Positions 53,494 to 61,520 of a DNA stretch of 64,000 nt are shown here, in pieces. The stretch spans positions 124,001 through 188,000 of the IMG/VR virus record IMGVR_UViG_3300019776_000961; one strand, 5' to 3'. Each line of letters starts with the position of its first letter. Position 1 is the first letter of the stretch. The position numbers were made by a program, and so were the translations under genes. This DNA is from a virus. The notes beneath the pieces were generated by a model. It saw nothing but the letters and a program-made list of their open reading frames with translations. It was not told the origin of the DNA and searched no databases.

Positions 53494-54837
53494 ATGGCTA
53501 ATCAAATTGTTAAGATTCTTTTTAGAAGTGGTACCGATCTACAGCGTAGAGAGGCTTTAGGTACTGGAATTACATTTACAAATGGTGAGCCAGCATGGGT
53601 TGTTGATACACAGCGCCTCTTCGTCGGTGACGGACAGACCACAGGTGGTATACCTGTTGATACCAAAAATTTCGGATCTATTGGTACGTTGTTTGGCAAT
53701 TACGGTGGTACAGGTCTATCACAAGAAGCATATTATACATTGACGGGCGCTGAAATTGGTGACTTTGTATACGATCGGTCAACACGCGGTATTTATGCAC
53801 TTTCAAGTAAAAGCGCAGTACCTCCTCTTGCTACTGATTTTGAAAATTACAGCTTCACTGTATTGATAAATCCTGAAGTCTTTTATTTTGACAATTTAAA
53901 GCAACTTCAAATTCAACAAGGTGGTATTATACCACAATATATTTCCCAAGGCTGTGTAGGTGGAGGGTTAGTAAAATATGATGCAAATGCACCTATTACT
54001 ATTGCAGTAAACGGAGTTGATAATTCATTGCTAGCAACCATGCCTGCTAATACTGTTAAATTAAATCCTAGCTTCAATACAAATAATGTAACAGACATGG
54101 TCGTAGGACCTGGTCAGTTCGTAGGCAGAACAGATATATCAACAGTAACAGCACTAGACTTTTCTGTACTACTTGCTCAAGCAAACTTCCAAGGCACGAA
54201 CGGCGTTATAGTAAACAGACCTACTGCAACATCAACTACTGTAAGTTTATGCTCTAACGTATTTTTATTAAATCCTACAGCAACAACTTTAAATATATTC
54301 CCTTCTACTACAATAAATTCGTCTCTTAGTGTAACAGGTAATATTAATAATATAGGAAGGATTACCGCTACTGATACGATTAGTGCGCGTGGTAATTTGT
54401 ACGCTGGTGGTACATTAACCTGTGGTAATGTGACATGTGGTTCAGTCTTTACACAAGATAATGATATAACTACAGGAACAGGTAATGTATATACTAATAA
54501 CATTTTTGCAAACGGTGATATAACAGCGTTCTATACTTCAGATATACGTCTTAAGGATAACGTTAAACCAATTAATAATGCTCTGCATACACTTGATAAC
54601 ATCAACGGTTATACATTTACCTGGAATGCATCAGCAAGTAACACCGGCGAAGATATCGGGTTAATTGCTCAAGAGATACAAAATACAATACCACAGGCTG
54701 TAAGTATTAAATCTAATGGTTATCTTGGTGTAGATTATCAACGTATTGTGCCGTATCTTGTATCATGCTTAAAAGAGCTAAAAATTGAAGTCGAATCACT
54801 AAGAGGTGAATTAAATGCAATTCGAAGCAACAGTTAA
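53494..54837 (+). CDS. Tail fibre with S74 intramolecular chaperone
   Basis: 447 aa. The N-terminus (LRREALG-like repeat, GEPAWVVDTQRLFVGDGQTT) is a common fibre attachment module. The middle is beta repeats. The C-terminus has TSDIRLKDNV, with the Ser-Asp self-cleavage site, then EDIGLIAQEIQNTIPQAV and a final coiled coil, the peptidase S74 chaperone layout. Likely trimeric receptor-binding fibre. Confidence 0.88.
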   Translation: MANQIVKILFRSGTDLQRREALGTGITFTNGEPAWVVDTQRLFVGDGQTTGGIPVDTKNFGSIGTLFGNYGGTGLSQEAYYTLTGAEIGDFVYDRSTRGIYALSSKSAVPPLATDFENYSFTVLINPEVFYFDNLKQLQIQQGGIIPQYISQGCVGGGLVKYDANAPITIAVNGVDNSLLATMPANTVKLNPSFNTNNVTDMVVGPGQFVGRTDISTVTALDFSVLLAQANFQGTNGVIVNRPTATSTTVSLCSNVFLLNPTATTLNIFPSTTINSSLSVTGNINNIGRITATDTISARGNLYAGGTLTCGNVTCGSVFTQDNDITTGTGNVYTNNIFANGDITAFYTSDIRLKDNVKPINNALHTLDNINGYTFTWNASASNTGEDIGLIAQEIQNTIPQAVSIKSNGYLGVDYQRIVPYLVSCLKELKIEVESLRGELNAIRSNS

Positions 54838-55045
54838 AGAGCTTCTCGAAGGTTATAATGTATCGGGAAGAACTGGAGCACCTCCAGTGCCTGGTGATGC
54901 TGGTGATACGCGACAGTTAGGTGGAGCAGGCGGTACAGGCTATATAGGCAATACTCTTGAAACTATCACCATTGATGATAGACTTCTTAACAAGAAGAAG
55001 AGATTGAAATTACGACGTAACAAGATTCGCAAGAGAGTCAGTTAA
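54815..55045 (+). CDS. Small leader-bearing basic protein
   Basis: 76 aa, overlapping the fibre gene by 23 bp. The leader MQFEATVKELLE precedes GYN (L-x-E/G site), followed by a Gly/Pro linker and a very basic tail (KKKRLKLRRNKIRKRVS). Likely an internal head protein with DNA-binding tail. Its 3' end overlaps the convergent gpt-like gene by 36 bp. Confidence 0.62.
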   Translation: MQFEATVKELLEGYNVSGRTGAPPVPGDAGDTRQLGGAGGTGYIGNTLETITIDDRLLNKKKRLKLRRNKIRKRVS

Positions 55046-55495
55046 ATTATCCCAAGGAAATTCTAACCATACACTACTGTCGAATATATCAACAAAGTGA
55101 TCTGGTAACAAAGCTGTACCATTCTTCACGTAGAGAGTACAAAATTGGGGGTGTATTTTATAACCAGCTAAATACCTTTTAATAAAAGCGAGTGTTGTGC
55201 CCTTATCAGAAAGATCATCAACCACAAGTATATTCATATTTTTACTTGCTGCAAGAAAGTCACTATCAGGGTATTGATGTACGACGATATTATTCTGTGT
55301 TTTGTCATCACTATAACTTTGTATAGCGAAGTTCACGACCGTCTTTACGTTTAAATGATACGCAAGAAGTGCACCGGGTATACATCCACCACGACTTACT
55401 GTTATAATAGCGTCAATATCCTTTAATTGCTTAGAAAGCAATAATGTATCGGTAATTATTTTACCCCAAGAAATAACGGTCTTTTCGCTAGACAT
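55010..55495 (-). CDS. gpt: Xanthine-guanine phosphoribosyltransferase-like
   Basis: 161 aa. ITVSRGGCIPGALLAYHLNV and the PRPP-binding loop NILVVDDLSDKGTTLA are the Gpt signature. Salvages guanine, xanthine or hypoxanthine with PRPP. Guanine freed from DNA by a DpdA enzyme would be a natural substrate, which is inference. Confidence 0.83.
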   Translation of the reverse strand: MSSEKTVISWGKIITDTLLLSKQLKDIDAIITVSRGGCIPGALLAYHLNVKTVVNFAIQSYSDDKTQNNIVVHQYPDSDFLAASKNMNILVVDDLSDKGTTLAFIKRYLAGYKIHPQFCTLYVKNGTALLPDHFVDIFDSSVWLEFPWDNLTDSLANLVTS

Positions 55496-55526
55496 GCCAA
55501 CATTATAGAAAGAATATCGCTACTTT

Positions 55527-55802
55527 CTACTGTAAAATTTCATTAATGTCTTTTATTACGCTATTAAGCGTATGTAGAATTACAGCGTAATCTTCCTTCC
55601 GACCAACGGTACTTCTATTGGAACACTCCATTAATTTTTTTGCAATTACTGTCTTTAATGAACGATGTGTTTCTTCCGCTTGATTATAAACTTTTGAATA
55701 TTCATTTGGCGTATACATATAGGAATCTGTATTACGTGTAGTATTATTGATACCGAGTTTACTCTCATATATCATATAAATTGACTTCGATGCATCGTTC
55801 AC
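55527..55802 (-). CDS. Small late protein with leader-like N-terminus
   Basis: 91 aa from GTG 55802, the predicted +1 of an ATTAAATA element. MNDASKSIYMIYE before SK is similar to the leader family. The rest is helical. Function unknown. Confidence 0.6.
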   Translation of the reverse strand: MNDASKSIYMIYESKLGINNTTRNTDSYMYTPNEYSKVYNQAEETHRSLKTVIAKKLMECSNRSTVGRKEDYAVILHTLNSVIKDINEILQ

Positions 55803-55807
55803 CTAAT

Positions 55808-55815
55808 TATTTAAT
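55808..55815 (-). promoter_or_regulatory. Late promoter ATTAAATA
   Basis: Predicted +1 equals GTG 55802. Confidence 0.62.
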
Positions 55816-55817
55816 AA

Positions 55818-56063
55818 ATGCCTAAGAAAAAGAAAGAAATCATTGAGAAACTAATTAATGATCACGTACGCGAAACAACCTTAGATTATATAGTCAATAC
55901 ATATTATCTATATAAGGTTTGTGAGGGGTGTGATGCTGTACTATTATATGAGCGAGCCATATGCCCGCGCTGCAAGGCTTATAGATTTGAGAGCGGTAAA
56001 AAGATCATAAAGAAGCAAGTTGAACTCGCTAAACAAAAGAAGGATGTCTATTTCGATCTTTGA
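55818..56063 (+). CDS. Small zinc-ribbon protein
   Basis: 81 aa. CEGC and CPRC pairs about 13 residues apart form a zinc-ribbon; both ends are Lys-rich. Could be a transcription or replication accessory factor. No clear promoter or Shine-Dalgarno was found before ATG. Confidence 0.68.
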   Translation: MPKKKKEIIEKLINDHVRETTLDYIVNTYYLYKVCEGCDAVLLYERAICPRCKAYRFESGKKIIKKQVELAKQKKDVYFDL

Positions 56064-56212
56064 GCTTCCTCATCCACAAAATGATTGAGCTTTGTAGATA
56101 GGTATTTGACTCTATTCATAGCGAGAGTCTTTTCACTACCTTTAAGTTTTTTAGCAGCAAGATATTCATCAATAACATAATCAGCTGTTACTTTGACGTT
56201 CTTCTTTTTCAT
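56048..56212 (-). CDS. Small hypothetical protein
   Basis: 54 aa (MKKKNVKVTADYVIDEYLAA at the start), helical and basic. Overlaps the zinc-ribbon gene end by 16 bp. The promoter TTGAAG-N16-TAATTA puts +1 next to its ATG, which supports expression. Confidence 0.6.
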   Translation of the reverse strand: MKKKNVKVTADYVIDEYLAAKKLKGSEKTLAMNRVKYLSTKLNHFVDEEAQRSK

Positions 56213-56219
56213 GGCAAAA

Positions 56220-56247
56220 TAATTAATCAGCGTATTAATTTCTTCAA
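56220..56247 (-). promoter_or_regulatory. Sigma70-type promoter
   Basis: TTGAAG (56242-56247), 16 bp spacer, TAATTA (56220-56225); expected +1 at about 56213, next to ATG 56212. Confidence 0.5.
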
Positions 56248-56618
56248 CCTTTATAGGTTAATTTAGTTTTAGGATCTACATCCATCTCTGCTGCAACAAG
56301 CATATATTTGAGAGTACTAAAAGCTACTTCATACTCTTCTTTATCTATAATACCTTCCTTAAAAGCATCAGCAAGGCTATCAGAGGTTTCTACAACATAG
56401 TTCTTTACAAACTGTAATGTACTGTAGGGAGTATCTTCTGCATACTTTGCTACAAGATTTTTAACAAGTTTGGTATCATGTGGACTTTCATTACCCTCAT
56501 GAAGGTTATCTTGTAAATCACTTACGTATGAGTCTTCACGCTTTTTATGAAAATCTTTAAGCTGCTGTCTAAGATCATCAAACATCCGCTCATGAATGAT
56601 TTCTGCGGATAGTTTCAT
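56244..56618 (-). CDS. Helical hypothetical protein
   Basis: 124 aa, acidic and helical (MKLSAEIIHERMFDDL at the start, EVAFSTLKYMLVAAE near the end). Follows the next gene by 8 bp in a leftward late operon. Unknown. Confidence 0.58.
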   Translation of the reverse strand: MKLSAEIIHERMFDDLRQQLKDFHKKREDSYVSDLQDNLHEGNESPHDTKLVKNLVAKYAEDTPYSTLQFVKNYVVETSDSLADAFKEGIIDKEEYEVAFSTLKYMLVAAEMDVDPKTKLTYKG

Positions 56619-56626
56619 ATACTTTC

Positions 56627-56947
56627 TTACTTCTTTCTATGAAGTCTGTTGCTTGTACGGATCTCTTTAAGAACAAGATCTTTTAGTGCATCTGTAGCGC
56701 ACATATTATTAAGAAGTTCTACTATTAAAATTGCAGCCATTCTTGCCTGAAATGGTGTATGAATAAAAGGAAGTCTTATCCAGTCCTTTATATCTTTCTT
56801 TGGCTGCTCTACTGCCTTCTGCTCATTTTGACTACCAATAGGTGTACCGAGTACAGGTGATTGTGTAGTTGCGACAGTAGCACCTGGTACAGTTACTTCC
56901 TGTACGAATGTATAAGCATCAGCAATATATCTACTATCTTTTAACAT
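56627..56947 (-). CDS. Internal-type protein with leader
   Basis: 106 aa. The start MLKDSRYIADAYTFVQE is a divergent member of the M-x-K-D...EAY leader family, followed by a Thr/Pro/Gly linker and a helical domain. Late promoter two bases upstream of the leaderless position. Confidence 0.6.
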   Translation of the reverse strand: MLKDSRYIADAYTFVQEVTVPGATVATTQSPVLGTPIGSQNEQKAVEQPKKDIKDWIRLPFIHTPFQARMAAILIVELLNNMCATDALKDLVLKEIRTSNRLHRKK

Positions 56948-56954
56948 ATATTAA

Positions 56955-56962
56955 TATTTATT
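56955..56962 (-). promoter_or_regulatory. Late promoter AATAAATA
   Basis: Predicted leader of 2 bases to ATG 56947. Confidence 0.75.
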
Positions 56963-56976
56963 CAACAAATGTTACT

Positions 56977-57390
56977 TTATATCTGTCGACCACGTGGTAC
57001 AGGAATTAAAGCAGGTATTGTACCCGGTGCTGCTTCATCAGAAGTATAAATCGTATCACCAATTTTTGTTATGTTCGAAGTAACAAAGCGCTGATTGTTA
57101 TTATGTTTGATAAGCTCGCGTATTCTTGATGCATGTTCCTCAAGATCACTAATATTAAAAATCATATTTTTATCACCGCTAAAAACTTTAGAACCCTGAG
57201 GCGGCTGTTGCAGTTTAGATGGCTGCGCTGTACCCTCTGGTGGTATGACCGAAGTAGGTGTAACTGGCTCTGCTTGCTTTGCAGTTTCAGATTGATCATT
57301 ACTCTGACCCATCATGTCATTCTCAACAACCGGCTTATACATATCGTTATAAGCCTTAGCAAGATAAATTTTGTCTCTTAAGCCTATCAT
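56977..57390 (-). CDS. Internal-type protein with leader
   Basis: 137 aa. The leader-like MIGLRDKIYLAKAYNDMYKP is followed by a Gln/Pro/Thr-rich linker (residues 25-65) and a domain with SDLEEHASRIRELIKHNNNQ. ATG overlaps the upstream stop (4 bp). Fourth gene of the leader operon that starts at 59024. Unknown. Confidence 0.6.
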   Translation of the reverse strand: MIGLRDKIYLAKAYNDMYKPVVENDMMGQSNDQSETAKQAEPVTPTSVIPPEGTAQPSKLQQPPQGSKVFSGDKNMIFNISDLEEHASRIRELIKHNNNQRFVTSNITKIGDTIYTSDEAAPGTIPALIPVPRGRQI

Positions 57391-57914
57391 TGTTTTAAAA
57401 GGCGATCACTTGAATAGTCGTATTGATTTAAACGACCAACGTTAACAGAGCTTCCGATATCAGTAATGTATTTGTCATCCTGTGGTGGAAATATAACCTT
57501 TGGCCCGCGTTTTGGATAATACTTGATAACATAATCAAATGTAAAATCTTTACCCTTACTACCAAACTTATTTGGTACCACACTACTATTTGGACCTGAT
57601 TGATTTACCTGATCGGGTCCTGAACGCATACGTACAAGAACCTTACCTGGTGCTACAATCTTTTGTATCTCACCATATGCGGATATCTTCTGATTATAAC
57701 CTTCAGGTTGATATATTACATTTACATATTTTGTACCCGTCTGATACTTAAAAATCTTTTCGTCATGCTCAATCTGATCGACATCATTTTGTTCTTTTTC
57801 GAGATCTTCATGCTCTTGGGCACCAGCGCGTATATCTTCATCTCTAAAATCAGCATCTGACTCAAGATATATTCTTGAATAAGCTTCAGCAATAAGGTGT
57901 AAATCGTTTTTCAT
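57387..57914 (-). CDS. Internal-type protein with capsid-targeting-like leader
   Basis: 175 aa. The leader MKNDLHLIAE precedes AY, an exact L/I-x-E/A site. The C-terminal half has beta strands with basic residues (VIKYYPKRGPKVIFPPQDDK). One base separates it from the upstream gene. Function unknown. Confidence 0.65.
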   Translation of the reverse strand: MKNDLHLIAEAYSRIYLESDADFRDEDIRAGAQEHEDLEKEQNDVDQIEHDEKIFKYQTGTKYVNVIYQPEGYNQKISAYGEIQKIVAPGKVLVRMRSGPDQVNQSGPNSSVVPNKFGSKGKDFTFDYVIKYYPKRGPKVIFPPQDDKYITDIGSSVNVGRLNQYDYSSDRLLKQ

Positions 57915-57915
57915 A

Positions 57916-58686
57916 TTATGAAAGCCCGTTAATAATAACTTTATTTAAACCTTCTTTATGAGCTAGCTCAAATGCTGCATTAACAGCTGCACTATTGTAG
58001 TATGACTCACCACCCCAATTATACCAGAGTATACCGGTTTCTGGGTCCTGGGCGTTAGTTATAGATGGTCCGCGATCAGCGCGATCCTCACTATACTCCT
58101 CATGAGCCTGTAAGCAGTGGGCTTCATAAGCACTAACTGCATCCTGTACCTTGCTATCAAAATAGCTATACCCCATGTTATCTAACATACTATAAATAAC
58201 ACTAGAATAGATACCAACAATACCTGGGTAGTATCTAGACTCTTCACCCTTTGTCTTAAAAGCATCTTCAACAATACGGTGAATATCATTTGCTGTTAGG
58301 GGCTTATTTGCCTCTTCTGCGTTCTCACCTCTTGCATTACGTTCCTTCATACTATTCCATGTACGGAGGGTATTAGCAAGGTGAACGGCAACCTCGGCAA
58401 CAGAATATTCTTTATATGGAAACCTTTGCTTACCGACACCAATTTGATGATTACTTACGTCTTGGTGCTCTTCATAGAGACCATTCTTTAGATCATCTGC
58501 GTCTGTAGGCTTATATCTTTCAATCACCTGGATAATAGCATCTTTAACATCTTGAACTGAGCAATTGCTCTTATATTTTTCAAGAGCTGCTTGAATCTCT
58601 TCATCAGATGGTATCAATGTACCTTCTGCGTTTTCTGTTAGCTTCTTTTTATAAGCTTCAAAAATTAAATGTATATCTTTATTCAT
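57916..58686 (-). CDS. Internal-type protein with capsid-targeting-like leader
   Basis: 256 aa. The leader MNKDIHLIFE precedes AYKKKLTENAEG, nearly identical to the next upstream gene. The body is helical and polar, with conserved-looking Trp/Tyr patches (TGILWYNWGGESYYNSAAVN). Shares one base with the upstream stop. No domain recognised. Confidence 0.66.
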   Translation of the reverse strand: MNKDIHLIFEAYKKKLTENAEGTLIPSDEEIQAALEKYKSNCSVQDVKDAIIQVIERYKPTDADDLKNGLYEEHQDVSNHQIGVGKQRFPYKEYSVAEVAVHLANTLRTWNSMKERNARGENAEEANKPLTANDIHRIVEDAFKTKGEESRYYPGIVGIYSSVIYSMLDNMGYSYFDSKVQDAVSAYEAHCLQAHEEYSEDRADRGPSITNAQDPETGILWYNWGGESYYNSAAVNAAFELAHKEGLNKVIINGLS

Positions 58687-59024
58687 TATACAACACCTGG
58701 TTGAATTGATCCATCACCCTCTATACCAACCCCGCACTCATCATCAGCGCCTGGAACTTCTTCGTTCTCCGGATGACGAGCATGAGCTGATTCAGCACCG
58801 TCATTCCAGACAGTCTGACACCATTGATGAAAATCTTCCTCTGTCCATGCACCTTCTTTTACAGCGTGATATGCATCCCAGAATGGATAATTATGAAAGC
58901 TAATGTCTTTTTTAGCCTGGTCGTATTCAGCTACCTCCTTAGGATCGAGACCGAGTTCTGTCTCAGCATTTTCGGTAATAGCTTTTTTATAAGCCTCAAA
59001 TAAAAGATGGATATCTTTGTTCAT
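58686..59024 (-). CDS. Internal-type protein with capsid-targeting-like leader
   Basis: 112 aa. The leader MNKDIHLLFE precedes AYKKAITENAET. A helical acidic body (FWDAYHAVKEGAWTEEDFHQ) and a C-terminus with DDECGVGIEGDGS follow. First gene of a four-gene leftward operon of leader proteins. Confidence 0.66.
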   Translation of the reverse strand: MNKDIHLLFEAYKKAITENAETELGLDPKEVAEYDQAKKDISFHNYPFWDAYHAVKEGAWTEEDFHQWCQTVWNDGAESAHARHPENEEVPGADDECGVGIEGDGSIQPGVV

Positions 59025-59037
59025 AAATTATCATAAG

Positions 59038-59045
59038 TATTTATT
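59038..59045 (-). promoter_or_regulatory. Late promoter AATAAATA
   Basis: Predicted leader of about 8 bases to ATG 59024; heads the leader-protein operon. Confidence 0.75.
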
Positions 59046-59063
59046 TCTCCACCTACCTAATTA

Positions 59064-59071
59064 AATAAATT
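59064..59071 (+). promoter_or_regulatory. Late promoter AATAAATT
   Basis: Predicted leader of 4 bases to ATG 59081. Confidence 0.65.
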
Positions 59072-59080
59072 TATTAATAT

Positions 59081-60118
59081 ATGTTATCTTTTAGTCAATA
59101 CCTTACCGAAGCTGTAGCACCTAATAAAGGCGATGTTTTTGAATTTGTCTTCGCAGCAGCCTGTATCGCCTATATCCTTAACCCAGGTAGTGTTACTACT
59201 AAGCAAGTATCAACAATCATGGACAACTACTTCCAGAAGAAGTATACATATAAGTCAGGTGATAAAACAATAACATTTAATACTGCAAAACTTCCAGAGG
59301 CTGCTCTTCTTGCCCTACAGAATCAAAAATATAGAAATTCACCAGAGGTTAATCAGATTAAGGATTCGGCAATTCATTCCGTAACATCTGCATCAACCAT
59401 ACTCGATGAGGTTAATGAGATGAAAGGCAATATTGCTGTAGCACCAATTGGTACTTCAGATCAATCAGGTACAAAGTCAGACGTTGATATTTTAGTTGAT
59501 AACAAGGTTGTGAAGAGAATCTCATTAAAGTACGGTTCAAAGACATTTGGTCAATGGGCAGGGACTGATGTTGCAGTTCAAATTAAAGAGGCATTAGCTA
59601 ATATTGGTATTAAAGTAACCCCTCAAGACCTCTCCGTCCTCGATCCAAAGACATTAAAGCTAGTTGGTATCTATACCGATAGAAATGATCCTAACTATAC
59701 AACCAATGATAAGCTTAAGCTCTTCAAGGCCGTACAATCAATATTTGATAAGATCCAGAGTAAGAAACCAAACCCACAAGTCATTAATGATGGTTTTCGG
59801 GCCGCTGTACAAGGTGAGGAGCCAGATATTATAGCAATATCGGCAGCAGGAAAGGCGGTACAAATCTTTGATCCTAAGTTCTTCAGTAAGTTTGAAACCG
59901 GTCTTAAGAGCTCAGTGCTTGATTGGGAGACAGAGAGTGAGGGTGGGAACCCATCATTAGTACTTCGTGCTCACTCCAGGAAGGATAACAAGTCATATAA
60001 GCTATTCAAGATCCGTTTTAGATTTGACGCCGATGCTAAGAAGGATGGTTATAAGCTCCGTACACGCACCTATCTGGAGATCTACCCGGAGATTAACAAA
60101 TTTATTTCTCAATTCTAG
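59081..60118 (+). CDS. Leader-bearing PD-(D/E)XK nuclease-like protein
   Basis: 345 aa. The leader MLSFSQYLTE precedes AVAP, a textbook L-x-E/A gp21 site. GDVFEFVFAAACIAYIL is a helix; KSDVDILVDNKVVKRISLKY gives D136 and the S-L-K150 of a PD-(D/E)XK core, followed by FGQWAG. Likely a nuclease packaged in the head and injected. Catalytic assignment is by motif only. Confidence 0.68.
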   Translation: MLSFSQYLTEAVAPNKGDVFEFVFAAACIAYILNPGSVTTKQVSTIMDNYFQKKYTYKSGDKTITFNTAKLPEAALLALQNQKYRNSPEVNQIKDSAIHSVTSASTILDEVNEMKGNIAVAPIGTSDQSGTKSDVDILVDNKVVKRISLKYGSKTFGQWAGTDVAVQIKEALANIGIKVTPQDLSVLDPKTLKLVGIYTDRNDPNYTTNDKLKLFKAVQSIFDKIQSKKPNPQVINDGFRAAVQGEEPDIIAISAAGKAVQIFDPKFFSKFETGLKSSVLDWETESEGGNPSLVLRAHSRKDNKSYKLFKIRFRFDADAKKDGYKLRTRTYLEIYPEINKFISQF

Positions 60119-60232
60119 GAGTTCCCCTACACACGCCCGGCTCCCGAGCCTTGCGCCTGGAACGAGGAGGAATACTGATTGTTCCGATAGTACATCCGGT
60201 AAATCAGTAACTCCTTTAATCAGAAGAAGTTA
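60119..60232. other. Short intergenic stretch
   Basis: Convergent gap of 114 bases, GC-richer than its surroundings. A 22-codon leftward ORF starting near 60201 is too short to call. No clear hairpin-plus-T terminator or tRNA cloverleaf is seen. Confidence 0.4.
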
Positions 60233-60475
60233 TTAGTTTTCTCTTACGTGCCCTTTAGCCAGTTTAGAACGCTTATACCAGACACACCACCCACGAGGTG
60301 AGATCGAGCCCTTGACGGCGGTACACTGATTAGGGGCACGAAACATGGTACAGTTCTGACAGATCTGACCATTACGAGGACGGGCTTGGTATTCAGCGTC
60401 TTCTTTAGAGTGCTTGGGGTGGTGCCTATAAGCTCTCTTCTCTAATAAAAATTCTACTATACGGTTAAAGATCAT
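60233..60475 (-). CDS. HiPIP-like small Cys protein with leader
   Basis: 80 aa. MIFNRIVEFLLE before KRAY is leader-like. CQNCTMFRAPNQC, SPRGWCVWY give four Cys spaced as in high-potential iron-sulfur proteins. Could bind a 4Fe-4S cluster. Overlaps the AdoMetDC-like gene by 4 bp. Confidence 0.65.
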   Translation of the reverse strand: MIFNRIVEFLLEKRAYRHHPKHSKEDAEYQARPRNGQICQNCTMFRAPNQCTAVKGSISPRGWCVWYKRSKLAKGHVREN

Positions 60476-60927
60476 TCTTTTTCAGCCTCAATTTCTTTTT
60501 GGGTCTCTACCTTTAAAGCAGAGGTTCTATCAATAAAGACTTCCTTTATATTCTTTACCTTAAGAACGGAATTAACAAAGTCAATTACCTTCTTCTTCGA
60601 GAACGCATTACAGGAAAAGATATCTACCTGCATTAAAGGAGGCTTAGACTTATTCCAGGTATGGACGGAGATATGGGAGCTAGTAATAATAGCAAAACAG
60701 GACCAGCCTTCGGTTTCAGGGTACGGTAAATGGATAGCCTTTGGTCCATAGACAATCTTCATTCCAATCTCGGTAGCTAGATCATCGACAAAGCTAATGA
60801 GGTCTTCTGCCTTATTAGGCATCTCCTCAAGCTCCAAACGTATAATAAGGTGGTAGTGCGGACGATCATCCTCCTCCACAATCAATTTAGTATAGGCTTC
60901 ATTAAGAAGCTCAATATCCTTATTCAC
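60472..60927 (-). CDS. S-adenosylmethionine decarboxylase-like with capsid leader
   Basis: 151 aa from GTG. Residues 1-10, MNKDIELLNE, precede AY, a member of the leader family. The rest is the small prokaryotic AdoMetDC fold: ITSSHISVHTW (pyruvoyl-forming Ser S84, catalytic H89) and VDIFSCNAF (C106). The usual Glu before the processing Ser reads Ser. Would make decarboxylated SAM for spermidine. A packaged version is surprising. Confidence 0.75.
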   Translation of the reverse strand: MNKDIELLNEAYTKLIVEEDDRPHYHLIIRLELEEMPNKAEDLISFVDDLATEIGMKIVYGPKAIHLPYPETEGWSCFAIITSSHISVHTWNKSKPPLMQVDIFSCNAFSKKKVIDFVNSVLKVKNIKEVFIDRTSALKVETQKEIEAEKE

Positions 60928-60932
60928 ATAGG

Positions 60933-60940
60933 TACTTATC
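60933..60940 (-). promoter_or_regulatory. Late-like promoter GATAAGTA
   Basis: Two mismatches from TATAAATA, but predicted +1 equals GTG 60927 exactly. Overlaps the end of the upstream gene. Confidence 0.45.
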
Positions 60941-61208
60941 CCCCGGCAATAGCCGGAACAATAGATACCTCATCCTTTTCGCTTATACACGCATCGGTTC
61001 CCGCCCCGAACCGGATATCCTCTCCGTTCACGTATATATTAATAAACCGGTTAATTGAGTCATCGGAAGCACAGATTCGTTCCTTCATACCAGGGTAACC
61101 AAATTCTAGATTCTCAATAAGCTCTCTAATGGTTCCGGCTTCACAGAAAACAGTATCAGCTCCATTGGTTAGCTTACGTAAAGGAACGGGAATTAATACA
61201 GTAGCCAT
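60936..61208 (-). CDS. MoaD/ThiS/CysO-like ubiquitin-fold protein
   Basis: 90 aa ending in AIAGG directly before the stop, the C-terminal Gly-Gly of sulfur carriers. ICASDDSINRFINIYVNGED and DEVSIVPAIAGG follow the MoaD/CysO pattern. Needs an E1-like activator for thiocarboxylate formation; none is in the window. Possible sulfur delivery or protein tag role. Confidence 0.8.
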   Translation of the reverse strand: MATVLIPVPLRKLTNGADTVFCEAGTIRELIENLEFGYPGMKERICASDDSINRFINIYVNGEDIRFGAGTDACISEKDEVSIVPAIAGG

Positions 61209-61209
61209 A

Positions 61210-61491
61210 TTAAGATACTACCTCCCATTCCTTCCCTAGATATCCCATACTATATTGACCCCAGAACCCAGATTCACTACCGGACTTCTTATAGATATCA
61301 AAGAGTTCCTTTTCATACTGTTTGAATGCATGGTGACCGGGAATAACAATACAAAACAGTTTTTCCTGGAACATAGCCTTAAGAATCTTAATGCTCTGAA
61401 TACTATATGATTCAATCTTCTCCTTAATACCAGGAACAATATCAGATACAAAGATACAATAGCTTTGTTGGAATAACTCAGATTTAAGCAT
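61210..61491 (-). CDS. Hypothetical protein upstream of MoaD-like gene
   Basis: 93 aa, mixed alpha/beta (KLFCIVIPGHHAFKQYEKEL), ends one base before the MoaD-like ATG, so it is probably in the same operon. No family recognised. Confidence 0.58.
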   Translation of the reverse strand: MLKSELFQQSYCIFVSDIVPGIKEKIESYSIQSIKILKAMFQEKLFCIVIPGHHAFKQYEKELFDIYKKSGSESGFWGQYSMGYLGKEWEVVS

Positions 61492-61520
61492 ATCTCTAAT
61501 ATAGATACAAGATTATCTAA

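Noticed and set aside
60119-60232. Possible tRNA or small RNA in a GC-rich gap
   Set aside because: No cloverleaf arms, anticodon stem or CCA-like end could be assembled, and no promoter or terminator frames it.
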